Positions 51,400 through 61,863 of a stretch of DNA of 64,000 bases are shown here, in pieces. The position numbers and the translations under genes were made by a program. Each line of letters starts with the position of its first letter. Within the stretch, counting starts at the first letter, position 1. The notes under the pieces are model-generated. The model had not been told where the DNA came from. It saw only the letters and a program-made list of their open reading frames with translations, and did not search any database. The stretch lies in the NCBI GenBank assembly GCA_963819685.1, contig CAWFXI010000005.1, positions 395,278 through 459,277 of the forward strand, written 5' to 3'. Source of the stretch: CAIUGU01 sp963819685. Its GTDB lineage: Bacteria > Pseudomonadota > Gammaproteobacteria > Steroidobacterales > Steroidobacteraceae.

Positions 51400-51839
51400 C
51401 CCCGGTCGAGATCTATACAGACGGCGCGTGCCGGGGTAACCCGGGACCGGGCGGGTGGGGTGCCGTGCTCAGTACTGCCGGCCACGTCAAGGAGATCAGC
51501 GGCGCTGAACCGGAAACCACCAATAACCGGATGGAGCTGACTGCCGCCATCCGCGCGCTCCGTGCTCTCAAGCGCCACTGCCAGGTTCGCCTCTATACGG
51601 ATTCGCAGTACGTGCGCACGGGCGTCACCGAGTGGATGGAACAATGGAAGCAGCGCGACTGGCGCACCGCAAGCCGCAAACCGGTCAAGAACATCGATCT
51701 GTGGCAGGCCCTCGACGCCGAACTGCACCGCCATACGATTGAGTGGCACTGGGTCAAAGGACATGCCGGTATCCCCGGCAATGAGCATGCGGATCGCCTC
51801 GCGAATGAAGCGATAGATGGGATGCTGAAGGAAGGTTGA
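51396..51839 (+). CDS. rnhA: Ribonuclease HI
   Basis: 147 residues, GTG start overlapping the methyltransferase stop (GTGA). It degrades the RNA of RNA-DNA hybrids. The four acidic residues are in IYTDGACRGNPGPGGWG, NNRMELTAAI, LYTDSQYVRTG and GNEHADRLANEA; the catalytic His flexible loop and the basic protrusion (WKQRDWRTASRKPVKN) are present. Downstream an aminotransferase gene separates it from dnaQ, which is its neighbour in E. coli. Confidence 0.96.
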   Translation: MTPVEIYTDGACRGNPGPGGWGAVLSTAGHVKEISGAEPETTNNRMELTAAIRALRALKRHCQVRLYTDSQYVRTGVTEWMEQWKQRDWRTASRKPVKNIDLWQALDAELHRHTIEWHWVKGHAGIPGNEHADRLANEAIDGMLKEG

Positions 51840-51970
51840 CTCTGTCGTGACGGAGAGACGCGTGACGACGTGACCAGGTAGCCACAGGTGACTCGGTGAC
51901 TCGCGATTCGTCAGAATCCGTCGGCACTATCTCGTACACTGACCCATCACTGACTATCACTCCCCTCAGC

Positions 51971-53101
51971 ATGGACTTCATCGATCTCAAAACCCAGTAC
52001 GCCCGCATCGAGGCTCCCGTTAACGCGCGGATCCAGGCGGTGCTCAAGCATGGTCAGTATGTTCTCGGACCCGAGGTGACGGAGCTCGAGACGCGCCTGG
52101 CTGCATTCACTGGCGCCCGTCATTGCATTTCGGCATCGAGCGGGACCGACACGTTGCTGATTGCGCTCATGGCGCTCGGCATTGGTCCGGGCGACGAAGT
52201 GATCACTTCACCGTTTACATTCATTGCAACCGGCGAAATGATTGCGCTGGCTGGGGCAACACCCGTTTTCGTCGACGTCGATCCGAGGACTTACAACATA
52301 GATCCGAGCCTGATCGAAGCCGCCATTACTGCAAGGACGAAGGCGATCATGCCCGTGTCGCTTTATGGGCAGTGCGCGGATTTTGATGCAATCAATTCGG
52401 TCGCGACCAGACACGGCCTGCCCGTCATTGAAGATGGAGCCCAGAGTTTTGGGGGCACCTGCAAGGGCCGACAATCCTGCAATCTCTCGACGATCGGTTC
52501 GACGTCGTTCTTTCCGTCCAAGCCGCTGGGAGCCTATGGCGATGGCGGTGCCCTGTTTACGAACGACGATACGCTCGCAAAGCTGATGCGTGAGATTCGA
52601 GTTCATGGCCAGGACCGCCGCTATCACCATCCACGCCTCGGCGTAAATGGACGGCTTGATACTTTGCAGGCCGCCGTGCTGCTCGCCAAGCTGGATATTT
52701 TTGCGGACGAGGTCGCCGCGCGTGCGAAGGTTGGTGCTCGATACGGCGAGTTGCTGGCACAAGCTTTCGGGACTGTTCAGGATCCTGCGAAGCGCGTAGT
52801 CGGTCCGTATGTCGAGCCCGGTAACACGAGCGTCTATGCCCAGTTCACAGTCGAGGTGGATCAGCGCGATCGCGTCGAGCAGCGAATGAAGGAACAGGGC
52901 ATTCCAACCGCGGTGCACTACCCGGTGCCGCTACACAAGCAGCCTGTGTTCGCGGGGCTCAACATCGCTTCAGGAAGTCTGCCGGTTTCAGAACATGCCG
53001 CGGCGAGGGTGATGAGCCTGCCCATGCATCCCTATCTGACCGAGGAGTTGCAGGTGAGAGTCGTACAGGCACTGAAGAAAGCGACCAGCGATCTTTTGTA
53101 A
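51971..53101 (+). CDS. DegT/DnrJ/EryC1-family sugar aminotransferase
   Basis: 376 residues from the ATG at 51971 (MDFIDLKTQYARIEAPVNA). PLP-dependent; the Schiff-base Lys184 is in STSFFPSKPLGAYGDGGAL, with GTDTLLIAL for phosphate binding and IEDGAQSFGG for the ring-stacking/Asp contacts. Close to WbpE-type enzymes that aminate 3-keto-UDP-GlcNAcA in O-antigen synthesis, but the substrate cannot be fixed from sequence. It sits between rnhA and dnaQ, probably functionally linked to the polysaccharide genes after dnaQ. Confidence 0.87.
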   Translation: MDFIDLKTQYARIEAPVNARIQAVLKHGQYVLGPEVTELETRLAAFTGARHCISASSGTDTLLIALMALGIGPGDEVITSPFTFIATGEMIALAGATPVFVDVDPRTYNIDPSLIEAAITARTKAIMPVSLYGQCADFDAINSVATRHGLPVIEDGAQSFGGTCKGRQSCNLSTIGSTSFFPSKPLGAYGDGGALFTNDDTLAKLMREIRVHGQDRRYHHPRLGVNGRLDTLQAAVLLAKLDIFADEVAARAKVGARYGELLAQAFGTVQDPAKRVVGPYVEPGNTSVYAQFTVEVDQRDRVEQRMKEQGIPTAVHYPVPLHKQPVFAGLNIASGSLPVSEHAAARVMSLPMHPYLTEELQVRVVQALKKATSDLL

Positions 53102-53103
53102 CG

Positions 53104-53124
53104 AATCACCAATCACGAATCACG
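53104..53124. repeat. 7-nt tandem repeat AATCACS x3 (upstream of dnaQ)
   Basis: AATCACC, AATCACG, AATCACG in the 29 bases between the aminotransferase stop and the dnaQ ATG. Same type of short array as at other junctions. Confidence 0.65.
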
Positions 53125-53130
53125 CTTCCC

Positions 53131-53847
53131 ATGCGCCAGATCATTCTCGATACCGAAACTACGGGCCTTGAAGCGGAGCGCGGACATCGCATCATCGAAG
53201 TGGGGTGTCTGGAGATCATCAATCGTCGTCGGACGGGGCGAACCTTTCATCGCTATCTGAAGCCCGACCGCGAAGTGGACCCCGGTGCTATTCGTGTCCA
53301 TGGTCTGACAAACGAGTTCCTGGCGGGACAGCCCCGCTTCGCAGATATTGCCAATGAGCTTCTGGAGTTCGTGTCGGGCGCGGAGCTCGTGATTCACAAC
53401 GCAGCCTTCGACGTCGCATTCCTGAATGCCGAGCTCAAGCGGCTCGATCCGCCGCCGGGCACGATCACCGACCGTTGCTCCATTCTCGATACGCTGTTGC
53501 TTGCGCGAAAAATGCATCCCGGCCAGCGCAACAGCCTCGATGCGTTGTGCAAGCGCTACAGCGTCGACAATTCGCATCGTGAACTGCACGGGGCGCTGCT
53601 CGATGCCCGGATTCTGCTTGATGTCTACCTGGCGATGACCGGTGGGCAGGGGGCCCTGACGCTCGGTGAGATTTCCGTCGACACGACGAAAACGACAACA
53701 GTGACCCCGGCAAAGCGACCAGTGGGTGGGCTGATGGTCCCCCGAGCTTCCGACGCGGAACAGGCTCTCCATGATGCCGCGCTCAAGTCGATAGACAAGG
53801 CCAGCAACGGCAAGACACTGTGGCGGACCGTCGCGCCCGATCGGTAA
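53131..53847 (+). CDS. dnaQ: DNA polymerase III epsilon subunit (3'-5' proofreading exonuclease)
   Basis: 238 residues. DEDDh exonuclease: motif I IILDTETTGLEAE, motif II VIHNAAFDVAFLN, and motif III with the His and Asp in NSHRELHGALLDARILLDVYL. The C-terminal tail (KRPVGGLMVPRASDAEQALH) binds the polymerase alpha subunit. Its N-terminus MRQIILDTETTG is standard. It proofreads replication errors. The usual rnhA partner is displaced by the inserted aminotransferase gene. A 184-base gap without a gene follows. Confidence 0.95.
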   Translation: MRQIILDTETTGLEAERGHRIIEVGCLEIINRRRTGRTFHRYLKPDREVDPGAIRVHGLTNEFLAGQPRFADIANELLEFVSGAELVIHNAAFDVAFLNAELKRLDPPPGTITDRCSILDTLLLARKMHPGQRNSLDALCKRYSVDNSHRELHGALLDARILLDVYLAMTGGQGALTLGEISVDTTKTTTVTPAKRPVGGLMVPRASDAEQALHDAALKSIDKASNGKTLWRTVAPDR

Positions 53848-54031
53848 GCCCGCATTCTCTTCGCCAGCTCACAGGAGCCAGAATTCAGCGCAACCTGGGG
53901 CTCCGGTCGCGGTCAGGCTGATGCTCCGGAGACTCGCGTCGCAAATTCCGTGCTGGAGGTATGAGATCCTAGCCGCAGACGTTACATTCCCCGACGCATT
54001 GACCGACCCGAGAACACGAACAGACACTCCC

Positions 54032-55328
54032 ATGCGATCCAGATTCACGCTTCGCAACTGCAAGATTGGCGTCATTGGCCTGGGCTATGTCGGGCTGCCA
54101 TTGGCGGTGGAGTTTGGCAAGCACTTCAAGACGGTTGGCTTCGACATCAAGGCATCGCGGGTGGCCGAGCTCAAGGCGGGCCGCGACAGCACCCTCGAAG
54201 TGACACCTGCAGAACTGAAGTCGGCGCCGAAGCTTGACGCTTTACGACGGCCGGCAAGGATCTGCGAGACTGTCGTGTCTACATCGCAACCGTACCGACG
54301 CCGATCGATGACTACAATCGCCCCGATCTGCGGCCGATCGTCGGGGCGAGCGAGGTGATCGGCCAGGTGCTCAAGAAGGGCGACGTCGTCATATTCGAAT
54401 CGACTGTCTATCCCGGGTGTACGGAAGAGATCTGCTGTCCCGGTTCTGGAGAAAGTGTCGGGACTGAAATTCAATCGCGATTTTTTTGCGGGCTACAGCC
54501 CGGAGCGCATCAACCCCGGTGACAAACAGCACCGGTTGCCGACGATCAGAAAGGTCACTTCCGGATCAACGCCTGAGGTTGCCGATTTCGTGGATTCAGT
54601 CTGTACGGCAGCATCATCACGGCGGGCACCTACAAGGCGTCGAGCATCAAGGTCGCCGAAGCGGCCAAGGTCATCGAGAATACCCAGCGGGACATCAATA
54701 TCGCACTGATCAACGAGCTGGCCCTGATCTTCAACCGCCTCGGCATCGACACGGAAGAGGTATTGCTGGCGGCCGGCACGAAGTGGAACTTCCTGCCTTT
54801 CCGTCCAGGTCTCGTTGGCGGGCATTGCATCGGCGTCGATCCGTACTACCTGACGCACAAGGCCCAGGAAGTGGGGTATCACCCCGAGATGATCCTGGCG
54901 GGCAGGCGACTGAACGACAACATGGCGCTCTATGTGGCGCAGCAGGTCGCCCAGCTGATGATCGAGCGTCGGATTCACGTCAAGGGTTCAAAGGTCCTGG
55001 TGATGGGCCTGGCGTTCAAGGAGAACTGCCCGGACCTGCAGAAATTCGAAGGTCGTCGATGTCATCGAGGAGCTTACGAAATACGGGGCGAAGGTCGATG
55101 TCTACGACCCGTGGGTAGACGCCGACGAGGCCGAGCACGAATACGGCATTGCGGCCGGTCAAGCGGCCCCAGGCAGGCAAGTACGATGCTATCGTCATGG
55201 CCGTCGGACACCAGCAGTTCCGGCGACATGGGACTCGGATGCGGTCCGGCGTCTGGCCAAGCGCGAGCATGTCCTTTACGACATCAAGTATCTGTTTGCT
55301 GCGCAACGAAGTAGACGGCCGGCTATGA
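54032..55328 (+). CDS. UDP-sugar 6-dehydrogenase, Ugd/WbpO type (multiple frameshifts)
   Basis: ATG 54032 (MRSRFTLRNCKIGVIGLGYVGLPLAVEFG, NAD-binding). Pieces in three frames give VYIATVPTPIDDYNRPDLRPI, ESTVYPGCTEEI, FFAGYSPERINPGDKQH, SSIKVAEAAKVIENTQRDIN and the catalytic region RPGLVGGHCIGVDPYYL. Extra bases lie near 54227, 54245, 54440, 54600, 55045, 55156, 55228, 55245 and 55298; removing them gives a ~425-residue enzyme. It oxidises a UDP-sugar (UDP-N-acetylglucosamine/galactosamine type is likeliest for this subgroup) to the uronic acid. The stop overlaps the next ATG by 4 bases. Confidence 0.82.
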
Positions 55329-56363
55329 AGTTTCTCGTCACAGGCGCTGCGGGGTTCATCGGGTTTCACACCAGTCGGCTTGCTGCTCGAGCGTGGCGAT
55401 GAGGTGGTCGGGTCTCGACAACCTCAACGACTACTACGATGTCAGGTTGAAGGAAGCACGCCTCGAGCTGTTGCGCGCGTACCCCGCATTCCGGTTCGTG
55501 AAGATGGACCTGGCGGACCGCACCGGCATGCCAGACCTGTTTGCCCGGGAGAAATTCCAGCGGGTCATCAACCTGGGCGCGCAGGCCGGTGTCCGCTACT
55601 CAATCCAGAATCCGCTGGCCTACATCGACAGCAACATTGTCGGCTTCACCAATGTCCTGGAAGGGTGCCGGCACAACGGCGTCGAGCATCTGGTCTATGC
55701 CTCGACCAGCTCTGTATATGGCGCCAATACCAAGATGCCGTTTTCGGTGCATCAGAACGTCGATCATCCGCTGTCGTTCTACGCTGCGACCAAGAAGGCC
55801 AATGAGTTGATGGCCCATACCTATGCGCATCTGTACGGGTTGCCGGTGACAGGGCTGCGATTCTTCACTGTGTACGGGCCCTGGGGCCGTCCGGACATGG
55901 CGCTGTTCCTGTTCACGCGCAATATCATGGCCGGCAAGCCCATCGACGTATTCAACTACGGCAAGCATCGGCGCGATTTCACGTACATCGACGATATCGT
56001 GCAGGGTGTCGTCCGCTCGGCCGATCGGCCAGCAGCCCGCAATGCCCAGCTGGAGCGGAGCGGACCCGGATCCGGCTACCAGCGCCGCTCCGTACCGGCT
56101 GTACAACATCGGCAACAACAGTCCGGTCGAATTGATGCACTACATTGAGGTGATCGAGGAGTGCCTTGGGCGCAAGGCGGAGCTCAATCTGCTGCCTTTG
56201 CAGGCCGGGGGACGTTCCGGACACCTGCGCGGATGTGGATGATCTGGTGCGGGACGTTGATTACCGGCCTGCCACCTCGGTTGAAACAGGGGTACGTGCA
56301 TTCGTTGAATGGTACGTGAAGAACTACGATTCCGGCGGAGCCTTGAAGGCCGGAGCCCGCTAG
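55325..56363 (+). CDS. UDP-glucuronate 4-epimerase-like SDR (frameshifts)
   Basis: ATG 55325 overlapping the dehydrogenase stop. Extended short-chain dehydrogenase: NAD motif VTGAAGFIGFH, VINLGAQAGVRYSIQNP, catalytic YAAT in SFYAATKKANELMAHTY, and RFFTVYGPWGRPDMALF, the pattern of UDP-glucuronate epimerases. Extra bases near 55383, 55409, 56066 and 56212 break the frame; the middle 55436-56060 is clean. Corrected length is about 344 residues, ending GGALKAGAR. It interconverts the uronic-acid nucleotide made by the preceding gene. Confidence 0.82.
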
Positions 56364-56415
56364 CACTCATTCGACGGCTGGCCTCAAGCTGTTCCTGCCG
56401 TATACTCGCGGCGGA

Positions 56416-58053
56416 ATGACAGACAAACTGACTCAACTTCCCGAATGGAAGGCGCTCCTCGCGCACGCTGCCCACCCTCCGGTCCTCCGCGATCTGTTCG
56501 CCGGCGATGCTGACCGGTTTGCGGCTTTCAGTCGCTGTGAACTGGACCTGTTGTTTGATTTTTCCCGCCAGCGGCTGACTCACGACACGTTGCCGCTACT
56601 GATTGGGCTCGCCAACGCCAGAGGACTTAAGGGTCGGATCGAGGCAATGTTCGCCGGCGAAGTCGTCAATTCCACTGAGAACCGGGCGGCGCTCCACACC
56701 GCGTTGCGCAACCGTAGTGATCGCCCGGTCATGCTGGGTGGAAAGGACGTCATGATTGACGTTCGTGCGAGCCTCGAGCGCATGCGTGCATTTGTCGACG
56801 GTGTGCACGCAGGCCGCATCGCCGGGTCTTCGGGTAAACCCTTCACCGACATCGTCAATATCGGCATCGGCGGTTCGGACCTTGGCGTCGTCATGGCAAA
56901 CGAAGCGCTCGTCCGCTATCGCAACCGCAATCTGCGACTGCACTGCGTTTCCAATGTCGATGGCGTGCAGCTGTCGGACATTCTCGAGAAGGTGGAGGCG
57001 AACCGCACGCTGTTCGTGATCGTGTCCAAGACCTTCACGACCATCGAGACGCTGTCGAATGCGCGCCTGGCTCGCCAGTGGCTGGTCGATCGCCTCGGCG
57101 AGGGTGCCGTATCCAGGCATTTCGCCGCGGTTTCGACGAACCAGAAGGCGATGGATACCTTCCTCATCGCCCCGCAGAACCGCTTCACGATGTGGGACTG
57201 GGTCGGCGGGCGCTATTCGATCTGGTCAGCGGTCGGATTGTCGGTGGCACTTGCCCTCGGCATGGACACCTTCGAACTGATGCTCGAAGGCGCGCATCTG
57301 ATGGATGAGCACTTCCGCACGACACCGTTCGAGCGCAATCTTCCCGTACTGATGGGGCTGATCGGCATCTGGAATCACAATTTCCTGAACCTCGATTCCC
57401 TCGCAGTACTGCCCTACGACAGTCGATTGCACCGTTTCCCCGCGTATCTCCAGCAGCTCGAGATGGAATCGAACGGCAAACGAGTAACGATGGACGGACA
57501 GCCGGTCGATTACGCTACCGGCGCCGTGGTCTGGGGCGAGCCTGGCAACAATGCCCAGCACTCGTTCTTCCAGTTGCTGCATCAAGGCACCGCGCGGGTG
57601 GCGATGGACTTCATCGCCCCGGTCAATTCTTCCGGTAGTTTTCCCGAACAGCAGAACCTTGCATTGGCGAACTGTTTTGCCCAGGCACAGGCGTTTGCGT
57701 TCGGCCAGAATGACGCCCAGATCCGCGCGGACCTCGAGTCAAGGGGAACCCCGGCCGCCGAGATGGACCGGCTGGTTCCGCACAAGCTGCATCCTGGCAA
57801 CAACCCAAGCAGTCTGCTGCTGTTCCCGCGCCTGGGGCCGCGCACACTGGGCAAGCTGATCGCGTTGTATGAGCACAAGGTGTTTGTGCAGAGCGTAATC
57901 TGGGGGATCAACCCCTTCGATCAATGGGGCGTCGAACTGGGAAAGAAGCTGGCGGATTCCCTGGCGCCGGCCGTGGCCAATCCGGACTCTGCGACGAATC
58001 TCGAGCCGGCCGTCCAGGCGTTGCTCGGCTATGTGAAGAAGTGGCGGTCGTAG
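56416..58053 (+). CDS. pgi: Glucose-6-phosphate isomerase
   Basis: 545 residues, intact in a region where neighbours are broken. It interconverts glucose-6-phosphate and fructose-6-phosphate. Family blocks: DIVNIGIGGSDLGVVMANEAL, VSKTFTTIETLSNARLARQW, GGRYSIWSAVGLSVALALG, the catalytic Glu/His region GEPGNNAQHSFFQLLHQGT, and the C-terminal Lys in NPFDQWGVELGKKLADSL. It supplies hexose phosphate for the flanking nucleotide-sugar genes. The REP-like element at 58089-58174 follows. Confidence 0.96.
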   Translation: MTDKLTQLPEWKALLAHAAHPPVLRDLFAGDADRFAAFSRCELDLLFDFSRQRLTHDTLPLLIGLANARGLKGRIEAMFAGEVVNSTENRAALHTALRNRSDRPVMLGGKDVMIDVRASLERMRAFVDGVHAGRIAGSSGKPFTDIVNIGIGGSDLGVVMANEALVRYRNRNLRLHCVSNVDGVQLSDILEKVEANRTLFVIVSKTFTTIETLSNARLARQWLVDRLGEGAVSRHFAAVSTNQKAMDTFLIAPQNRFTMWDWVGGRYSIWSAVGLSVALALGMDTFELMLEGAHLMDEHFRTTPFERNLPVLMGLIGIWNHNFLNLDSLAVLPYDSRLHRFPAYLQQLEMESNGKRVTMDGQPVDYATGAVVWGEPGNNAQHSFFQLLHQGTARVAMDFIAPVNSSGSFPEQQNLALANCFAQAQAFAFGQNDAQIRADLESRGTPAAEMDRLVPHKLHPGNNPSSLLLFPRLGPRTLGKLIALYEHKVFVQSVIWGINPFDQWGVELGKKLADSLAPAVANPDSATNLEPAVQALLGYVKKWRS

Positions 58054-58088
58054 TACCTGCAGGAACTATGCGCGACTGGCAAGCGGCT

Positions 58089-58174
58089 CCTCACCCGCAC
58101 CGCGTGCGACCTCTCCTCAAGGAGAGGTGGCTATTCCCCCTCTCCTTGGGGAGAGGGAAACGCAGTGGGTGAGG
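58089..58174. repeat. REP-like cruciform between pgi and rmlA
   Basis: Outer arms CCTCACCC (58089-58096) and GGGTGAGG (58167-58174) enclose two perfect hairpins: CCTCTCCT/AGGAGAGG (58110-58117/58120-58127) and CCCTCTCC/GGAGAGGG (58138-58145/58150-58157). This CCTCACCC-CCTCTCC pattern is a common REP-type intergenic element in proteobacteria. It probably limits read-through from pgi or stabilises its mRNA. Confidence 0.75.
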
Positions 58175-58205
58175 GAGTCTGTTCAGAGACGACTTGAGAG
58201 AAAAC

Positions 58206-59095
58206 ATGCATCGCAAGGGAATCATCCTCGCCGGTGGCTCGGGCACCCGACTGCATCCGGTGACGTATTCCGTCAGCAAGCAGCTATTGCCGGTCTACGA
58301 CAAGCCGATGATCTATTACCCGCTCGCCACGCTGATGCTGGCGGGAATCCGTGACTACCTGATCATCACCACGCCGCGGGACCAGGCAGCTTTCCAGGAG
58401 CTGCTCGGCGATGGCGAATGCCTGGGGTCTGAATATTCAATACGCGGAGCAACCAAGACCGGAAGGGCTTGCCCAGGCTTTCCTGATCGGCGCCGATTTT
58501 ATCGGCAACGATCCGGTCGGCGCTGATACTCGGCGACAATATTTTCTACGGGCATTCGCTGTCTGAATCGCTGCAGAGGACATCGGAGCGTTCGTCGGGG
58601 CGCAACGGTCTTCGGTTACTACGTCAATGATCCGGAGCGGTACGGTGTGGCGCGATTCGACACAGAGGGCAGGGTCGTCGAGTTGATCGAAAAGCCGCAG
58701 CAGCCTCCCTCGAACTATGCGATCACCGGCGTGTATTTCTACGATGCCAGAGTCGTTGACTTGGCCCGCTCGCTGAGGCCCTCAGCGCGCGGCGAGCTGG
58801 AAATCACCGATCTCAATCAACCTGTATCTGCAGACGCGGCGAACTGACGCTGGAGCGACTCGGCCGCGGCTGTGCCTGGCTCGACACCGGAACACACGCG
58901 TCGCTGCTGGATGCCGGCAACTTCGTGCGCATCGTCGAAGAGCGACAAGGGCTCAAGATCGCCTGTGTCGAGGAAGTGGCCTACCGCATGAAGTTCATCG
59001 ATGCGGAGCAACTGGAGCGACTCGCGGCGCCGTTGAGGAAGAGCGGTTACGGCGAGTATCTGCTGCGCGTTCTCGCCGACGCGGTGCCGATGTGA
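58206..59095 (+). CDS. rmlA: Glucose-1-phosphate thymidylyltransferase RmlA (frameshifts)
   Basis: ATG 58206 (MHRKGIILAGGSGTRLHPVTY). Makes dTDP-glucose, first step of dTDP-L-rhamnose synthesis. The nucleotide-binding GGSGTRL and VSKQLLPVYDKPMIYYP are clear; further pieces NIQYAEQPRPEGLAQAF, VARFDTEGRVVELIEKP, NYAITGVYFYD, LDTGTHASLLDA and VAYRMKFIDAEQL lie in alternating frames. Extra bases near 58427, 58519, 58600, 58824 and 58839 account for all shifts. Corrected length about 295. It ends overlapping the rmlC GTG. Confidence 0.85.
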
Positions 59096-59648
59096 AGGTC
59101 ACGGCTACCACGCGATTCCGGACGTCGATCATCATCGAGCCGGACGTGTTTGGGGACGACGGGGCTTCTTCATGGAGACCTGGAAGGCGAAGAGCTTCGC
59201 CGCGGCCGGCATTGATCTGACATTCGTCCAGGACAATCACAGCCGTTCGCGGCTCGGGCACGCTGCGCGGATTCCACTATCAGCTGCGCAAGCCGCAGGG
59301 AAAGCTGGTCCGGGTGCGTCATCGGATCGGTTTTCGATGTCGCGGTCGACATGCGCCGCAGATCGCCCACCTTCGGGCAATGGGTCGGCGAGCGTGCTGT
59401 CGGCCGACAACAGCCGCCAGATGTGGGTGCCGCCGGGCTTCGCCCACGGATTTCTCGTGTTGAGCGAATCGGCCGATTTCGTCTACAAGTGCACCGACTA
59501 CTACAACCCGGCGAAGCGAACGGATTCTGGCCTGGAACGATCCTGATACTCGCGCATCGACTGGCCAATTGCTGCCGGGATGGAAGTGCTTCTGTCAAAG
59601 AAGGACATCGCAGGCGTTCGCTTCCGCGACGCCGAGTATTTCCCGTGA
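59092..59648 (+). CDS. rmlC: dTDP-4-dehydrorhamnose 3,5-epimerase RmlC (frameshifts)
   Basis: GTG 59092 overlapping the rmlA stop. Pieces in alternating frames: IIIEPDVFGDD, FFMETWKAKSFAAAGIDLTFVQDNHS, GTLRGFHYQLRKPQGKLVRV, MWVPPGFAHGFLVLSESADFVYKCTDYYNP and MEVLLSKKDIAGVRFRDAEYF. The cupin His and Tyr residues of RmlC are in RGFHYQ and FVYKCTDYY. At least seven indels (mostly +1, one or two -1) break the frame; corrected length about 183. Ends overlapping the rmlD GTG by 4 bases. Confidence 0.83.
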
Positions 59649-60536
59649 AAGTGCTGGTGACCGGAGCGACCGGCCAGCTGGGCCAGGCGCTGCTTGAGGC
59701 CGTGCCCGGTGCTGTCGAGGCTGCTCGGGCTCGATCGAGCCCGGTGCGATCTTGAGAACCCACCGCAGTGCCGGGAAGTCGTGCTGCGATCAGCGGCCGG
59801 ACGTCGTCATCAATGCGGCCGCCTACACGCAGGTCGACAAGGCGGAATCCGAGCGCGAGGCGGCGTTCCGCATCAACGCGGAGGGTCCGCGGATCCTGGC
59901 CGAGGCCATGCGCCGAGACTGGTGGGCGGCTGATCCAGATCTCGACGGATTTTGTTTTCGATGGACGCGCAAAGCTGTCCCCTATGCGCCGGATGCAGCC
60001 TGCGACCCGCTCAATGTCTACGGCGCCAGCAAGCGCGCTGGCGAAGCAAGCCGTGCTGGAACGCCTTCGAGGCAGCGGCAGTCGTGCTGCGCACGGCCTG
60101 GGTGTATTCGAGTGACGGCAGCAACTTTGTGCAGACGATGCTGCGGCTGATGGCGAGCCGGGACTCTGTGTCAGTGGTCAGCGATCAGGTCGGCTCGCCG
60201 ACGTGGGCACGGTCGCTGGCCAGCGCGGTCTGGGCAGCGGCTCTGCGACCGGCGGCTCAGCGGCATCCTCCACTGGACGGATAGCCGGCGTGGCAAGCTG
60301 GTATGACTTCGCGGTGGCGATCCAGGAAGAGGCGTCTGGCGCGCGGGCTGCTGGCCAAGGCCGTACCGGTGCTGCCGATCGACGGCGCAGGAGTACGCGC
60401 GACAGTTCCCGGCTACCGTTCCGCGGCCGGCGTTCAGCGTGCTGGACCTGGCGATCGACCTGGCAGCTGCTTGGGAATGACGCCCGTCCATTGGCGGACC
60501 CAACTGCGAGCAATGCTCGATGAACTCAAATCGTAA
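59645..60536 (+). CDS. rmlD: dTDP-4-dehydrorhamnose reductase RmlD (frameshifts)
   Basis: GTG 59645 in GTGA overlap with rmlC (MKVLVTGATGQLGQALLEAV). It reduces dTDP-4-keto-L-rhamnose to dTDP-L-rhamnose. Scattered frames give DVVINAAAYTQVDKAESE, FRINAEGPRILAEAM, QISTDFVFDGRAKL, NVYGASKRAGE, LRTAWVYSSDGSNFVQTMLRLM and PVHWRTQLRAMLDELKS. More than ten small indels occur in ~890 bases, the densest of the window. The active-site STDFVFDG (Thr) and YGASK (Tyr, Lys) are intact once frames are joined. Confidence 0.82.
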
Positions 60537-61695
60537 GCCTGCTGGTCACCGGTGGCGCGGGCTTCATCGGGGCCAATTTCGTCCATTACTGGCGCCGGAC
60601 GCATCCACGCCGACCCGATCATCGTGCTGGATGCCCTGACCTATGCCGGCAATCGCAGCAATCTCGCGTCGCTCGAAGGGACGCCGGGTTCGAGTTCGTG
60701 AACGGCGACATCACGGAGCGCGACCTGGTCGTGAAGCTGCTGGCGCGATCACGCAGATCGATACGCTGGTGCATTTTGCCGCCGAGTCCCATGTGGATCG
60801 CTCGATCCTCGGTCCCGATGAGTTCATCAGAACCAACATCCTCGGCACCCATTCGCTGCTGGAGGCTGCGCGCAAGGTCTGGCTTGGGCGAGCCGCCGCT
60901 AGCCCGAGCACCGCTTCCACCATGTATCAACGGACGAGGTCTATGGATCGCTGGGCACCGACGATCCGGCGTTCTCCGAGATCACGGCCTACGCTCCGAA
61001 TTCTCCCTATTCGGCCAGCAAGGCGCCTCGGATCATCTCGTGCGGGCGTATCACCATACCTATGGCCTGAAGGTCACGACCAGCAACTGCTCCAACAACT
61101 ACGGGCCGATGCATTTTCCGGAGAAGCTGATTCCGCTGATCATCGTCAATATCCTGGACGGCAAGCCGCTGCCGATCTACGGGGACGGCCGGAACATCCG
61201 GGACTGGCTGTACGTCGAGGACCATTGCAAGGGCATCGAAAGGGTGCTGGAGCGTGGGCGGATCGGCGAAACCTACAACATCGGCGGCTGGTCCGAAGTC
61301 GAGAACATCGACCTCGTGCGGCGCCTGTGCGCGGTTGCCGACGACGCCTTCAAGGCAGGATCCCGGTTGGCCGCGCGATTCCCCGGCGTCGCCGTGCGCC
61401 ATGGGACAAGCTGCCGAGTCCCTGCTGACCTTTGTGCGGGACCGTCCCGGGCATGACCGGCGCTACGCGATCGATTGCCGGAAGGCGGAAGGCGAGCTTG
61501 GCTATTGCGCCTGCCATCACGCTGGAGGACGGCTTGAGGAAGACGTTCGCCTGGTACCTGGCCAACGAGGCCTGGTGGCGGGCGGTCATGGACGGCAGCT
61601 ATCGGAACTGGCTGAACACGCAATACTCGATCCGCGAGGTACCCGCCCGCGTTCGTCGGTTGCACGCTCTACCTGAAGGGAGAGGGACGGAGTGA
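60520..61695 (+). CDS. rmlB: dTDP-glucose 4,6-dehydratase RmlB (frameshifts)
   Basis: Likely ATG 60520, overlapping the end of rmlD. Converts dTDP-glucose to dTDP-4-keto-6-deoxyglucose. Pieces in several frames: LLVTGGAGFIGANFVHYW, TLVHFAAESHVDRSI, IRTNILGTHSLLEAARK, YHHTYGLKVTTSNCSNNYGPMHFPEKLIPLII, LPIYGDGRNIRDWLYVEDHCKGIE, RIGETYNIGG and LRKTFAWYLANEAWW. The catalytic YSASK-type region lies near 61005-61030. About ten +1 indels; the stretch 61040-61345 is clean. Corrected length ~380. The gene order rmlA-C-D-B is unusual compared with the common rmlB-A-D-C. Confidence 0.83.
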
Positions 61696-61863
61696 TGGCG
61701 TAGCGTGGGGCAATTCTTCTCCTCACATCCCATGAGACTTGAGCTACGATAGCGGCCGGCTGAGCCGGACGCCGCGCGGGCACGGCGCGCCTGACAGCCC
61801 AGAGAAATCAAGGGGCTGGGGGCGGGTTGGCCGCCCGGAATATAGAGGAATAAAAGAGCAGAC

